This document shows, piece after piece, positions 40,026-41,899 of a stretch of 41,899 nt of DNA; position 1 is the first letter of the stretch, and every line of letters starts with the position of its first letter. The notes below the pieces were generated by a model, which saw nothing but the letters and a program-made list of their open reading frames with translations, was not told where the DNA came from and made no database searches. A program made the translations under genes and the position numbers. The DNA is from Clostridium sp. CAG:1013. Its GTDB lineage: Bacteria > Bacillota > Clostridia > Oscillospirales > Acutalibacteraceae. Location of the stretch: contig HF972680.1 in assembly GCA_000432995.1 (NCBI GenBank), positions 4,310-46,208 of the forward strand, read 5' to 3'.

Positions 40026-40493
40026 GTATATGCATCCCAACAAGGGAAGGTTTTTGCAAATCTTAGAATTTCCGTTAGAACAGGGGCCGCCTTAGAACTG
40101 CCCCGAACCCGGAAACCCGCAGTCTAGAGCCATTTCTGGAAGCTCAGGTTCCCAAAATTCGAGAGAATTTCGAGTGTGATCAGCGGGTAGTATCTCCATG
40201 GGCATTTCCGGTAAAGGAAAGTTCTTGGAATGTAAAACCTAAGTCCTGGCGGTTCTGGCGAGAACAGAAACAATGATTCCGCAAATGGCTACTAAAATTG
40301 TAACTGCCAGGGAATCTTGGAAAATAGCATACGCTTTATTGTAGTCTGGAACTAGGAAAAAGTCAAGGTCTTTTCGGGGGAGTTGACAGGTACGGGGCTC
40401 TCAGGGTAAAATAGGATCGATCATCCATGAATGATGGGCCATTCTGCCAATTTTTAGGTGAGGATGGTCCTCTTAACAGGAAGGGGTCTTAGT
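40026..40493. other. Intergenic region right of the island
   Basis: Upstream of the tRNA and of the last gene. CTTAGAATTTCCGTTAGAA at 40062-40080 is, apart from one extra base, the reverse complement of TTCTAACGGAATTCTAAG at 12127-12144. A short inverted repeat (CATCCATGAATGATGG) follows the binding-protein promoter. I find no gene here. Confidence 0.5.
40383..40412 (+). promoter_or_regulatory. Promoter of the binding-protein fusion gene
   Basis: TTGACA, 18-base spacer, TAAAAT, about 80 bases before the start codon. Confidence 0.75.
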
Positions 40494-41873
40494 ATGTTAC
40501 GCAGATCAAACGCTATCAAGCGTGTTTTGGCCGTGATGATGGCCATGCTCCTAGTATTTGGAGCGTTCGCCGGCTGTTCTCAGATGGACGATTTGGTTTC
40601 TGGCGTCACTGCCTCTGGGGAATTCCCCGTAGATGTGAACGGGGTCACCATTTCTTCCCGGCCTCAGCGGGTTGTTGTATTGTCTCCCAGTCTGGCGGAT
40701 GTAGTCTTGGCTCTGGGCTGTGAGACTCAGTTGGCGGGTGCCAGCGAAGAGTGCACTCAGAGTGGTTTGAATGAGCTGGAAAAAATCTCTGCTAGCGATG
40801 TAGAGGCCATTAAGGGACTCCAGCCAGACCTGGTGCTTTTGGATCCTACCAGCAATGCCGCTCAGAGCGCATTGGAGGAAGCAGGGGTCACGGTGCTTTC
40901 CGTGGATCCCGCTACGGATCGGGAGGATTATGAGAGAATGTTCTCTCAGGTATCCTCCGCCTTCATGGGCGGCGGTTCCGGATACCAGGAGGGTATCGAC
41001 ACTGCTCAGGATATTTTTATCACTTTGGACACTATCAATCGCATTGTGCCTTCTGATAGAGTCACTACCGGCTGCTACCTCTACGATTTGGAGAGCAGCG
41101 CTGTGACAGGGGACATGTTTGCCAGCACGATTATGTCCTATGCGGGTGTTACCAATGTGTTCGACAGCGAAGAAGGCGGTACCTATGATTTTGATTCCCT
41201 GCGGATCTCCAATCCCAATGTGATCTTCTGTGCGCCTGGTTTGAAAGAGGAGATCGAGAACGACAGCCGTTTTGACGATTTCCAGGCGGTGAAAGATGGC
41301 AAAGTGGTGGAGCTGGACACGTCCTTGATGGAGTGGCAGGGCCGCACGGTGATCGAGACTGCCTATGAGATCAGTGCTGCCGCGTTCCCGGAGCTTCTGG
41401 AAGAAAATTCCACCGAGGTGGAGGATCCTACGGAAAAGATCGAGAATGAGGTCAGTTCCGCACTGGAGACGCAGGCTCAGTACGAAACTTTGGAGGAAGG
41501 TGACCAGGGCGACCAAGTGCTGGCGCTGCAGGAGCGGTTGGCAGAACTGGGATACCTTACCGATGAGTTCGACGGGCATTACGGCGCTACTACTTCTAAT
41601 TGTGTCAGCAATTTCCAGACTGCCAACGGTCTGGAACCCACCGGTATTGCGGATCCCGCAACTCAGGCGGCGCTGTTCGCCGAGGGGGCTCTGCGGGCTG
41701 ACGGTACACCGTTGCCGGAGGAAGCCGATGCCGCTTCTTCTCAGGAATCCTCTTCCAGCCAGGAGGACAATTCCGACAGCGAGGGCTCCACTTCTTCTGA
41801 GGACAGTTCCAGTTCCAGCTCTGAGAGCTCCGCGTCTGAAAGTTCTTCCTCGGAGAGTTCCGATTCTGAATAA
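40494..41873 (+). CDS. Lipoprotein: BtuF/FecB-type binding domain fused to a peptidoglycan-binding domain
   Basis: A 459-residue lipoprotein. The ATG follows AGGAAGGGG; the signal ends with lipobox FAGC near residue 28. Residues about 40-320 are a helical-backbone periplasmic binding protein (ISSRPQRVVVLSPSLADVVLALGC, IKGLQPDLVLLDP, FDSLRISNPNVIFCAPGLKEEI, VVELDTSLMEWQGRTVIE), the family that delivers cobalamin, haem or ferric siderophores to ABC importers. Then EGDQGDQVLALQERLAELGY to DPATQAALF is a PG_binding_1 domain, followed by an extremely Ser/Glu-rich tail. No importer genes follow in the window, and the gene ends 26 bases before the window edge. The fusion suggests anchoring to the cell wall. 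Confidence 0.88.
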   Translation: MLRRSNAIKRVLAVMMAMLLVFGAFAGCSQMDDLVSGVTASGEFPVDVNGVTISSRPQRVVVLSPSLADVVLALGCETQLAGASEECTQSGLNELEKISASDVEAIKGLQPDLVLLDPTSNAAQSALEEAGVTVLSVDPATDREDYERMFSQVSSAFMGGGSGYQEGIDTAQDIFITLDTINRIVPSDRVTTGCYLYDLESSAVTGDMFASTIMSYAGVTNVFDSEEGGTYDFDSLRISNPNVIFCAPGLKEEIENDSRFDDFQAVKDGKVVELDTSLMEWQGRTVIETAYEISAAAFPELLEENSTEVEDPTEKIENEVSSALETQAQYETLEEGDQGDQVLALQERLAELGYLTDEFDGHYGATTSNCVSNFQTANGLEPTGIADPATQAALFAEGALRADGTPLPEEADAASSQESSSSQEDNSDSEGSTSSEDSSSSSSESSASESSSSESSDSE

Positions 41874-41899
41874 AACAATGTAGTTCTTACTTGAGGCTG

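Noticed and set aside
40551..41579. A 342-codon minus-strand frame across the binding-protein fusion gene
   Set aside because: Antisense shadow of a lipoprotein gene that has promoter, ribosome site and signal peptide.
1..41899. CRISPR arrays, insertion sequences or rRNA genes
   Set aside because: No regularly spaced repeats, transposase genes or rRNA sequence were found on either strand.

Overview
The window looks like chromosome of a gut-type, moderately GC-rich Gram-positive Clostridium relative (Oscillospiraceae / Flavonifractor-like). This is inferred from strong AGGAGG ribosome sites, many lipoproteins with short signal peptides, XRE regulators with C-terminal membrane domains, and mobilizable-element genes of a kind common in these bacteria. 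No rRNA or ribosomal-protein gene is present to fix the taxonomy.

Layout. 1-5.0 kb: two DUF4230 proteins (one a lipoprotein), a MerR regulator, a large lipoprotein, and a divergent pair of an XRE-membrane regulator and a lipoprotein rhodanese. 5.3-10.0 kb: a visibly AT-richer block holding an OmpR-type two-component system and an ABC exporter operon; near-identical direct repeats before both transcription units suggest the regulator controls both. 10.3-11.7 kb: a DUF1349-type protein and a small hypothetical protein. At 11.91 kb lies the displaced 3' part of tRNA-Ser; the intact tRNA-Ser(CGA) is at 39.93-40.03 kb on the minus strand. The roughly 28 kb between them has the geometry of a genomic island integrated into the 3' end of that tRNA. 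40.5-41.9 kb, outside the island: a binding-protein/peptidoglycan-binding fusion lipoprotein.

Island contents, left to right: a resistance operon (MATE efflux plus Vat-like acetyltransferase) behind a leader with a short ORF and an intrinsic terminator; an XRE/zinc-ribbon regulator; a second, diverged copy of the XRE-rhodanese pair; a three-gene minus-strand operon headed by a 1011-residue protein; a mobilization and integration module (RepA-like ATPase, MobC, relaxase with a nested MobB-like ORF, excisionase-like protein, tyrosine integrase); a regulator with a CGCA-N3-GCGT operator cluster and a SLOG (DUF2493) protein; then a defence block of Type I restriction-modification (HsdR, HsdM, HsdS), McrB, McrC, an extra PD-(D/E)xK protein and a Nudix hydrolase, ending with a second SLOG protein and a ribbon-helix-helix regulator beside the tRNA.

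The most exciting observation is the 1011-residue protein at 18721-21756. It carries, in the same order as eukaryotic cellular RNA-dependent RNA polymerases (RDR/QDE-1 type), counterparts of the SxSxxR, GLxFSSG, DGxGxIS, QxRxxxxKG and RNP motifs and a catalytic GGADYDGD (DbDGD) motif. It therefore appears to be a bacterial two-barrel RNA polymerase of the RDR/YonO superfamily carried on a mobilizable island, translationally overlapped with an unknown 290-residue protein and followed by an unknown 251-residue protein.
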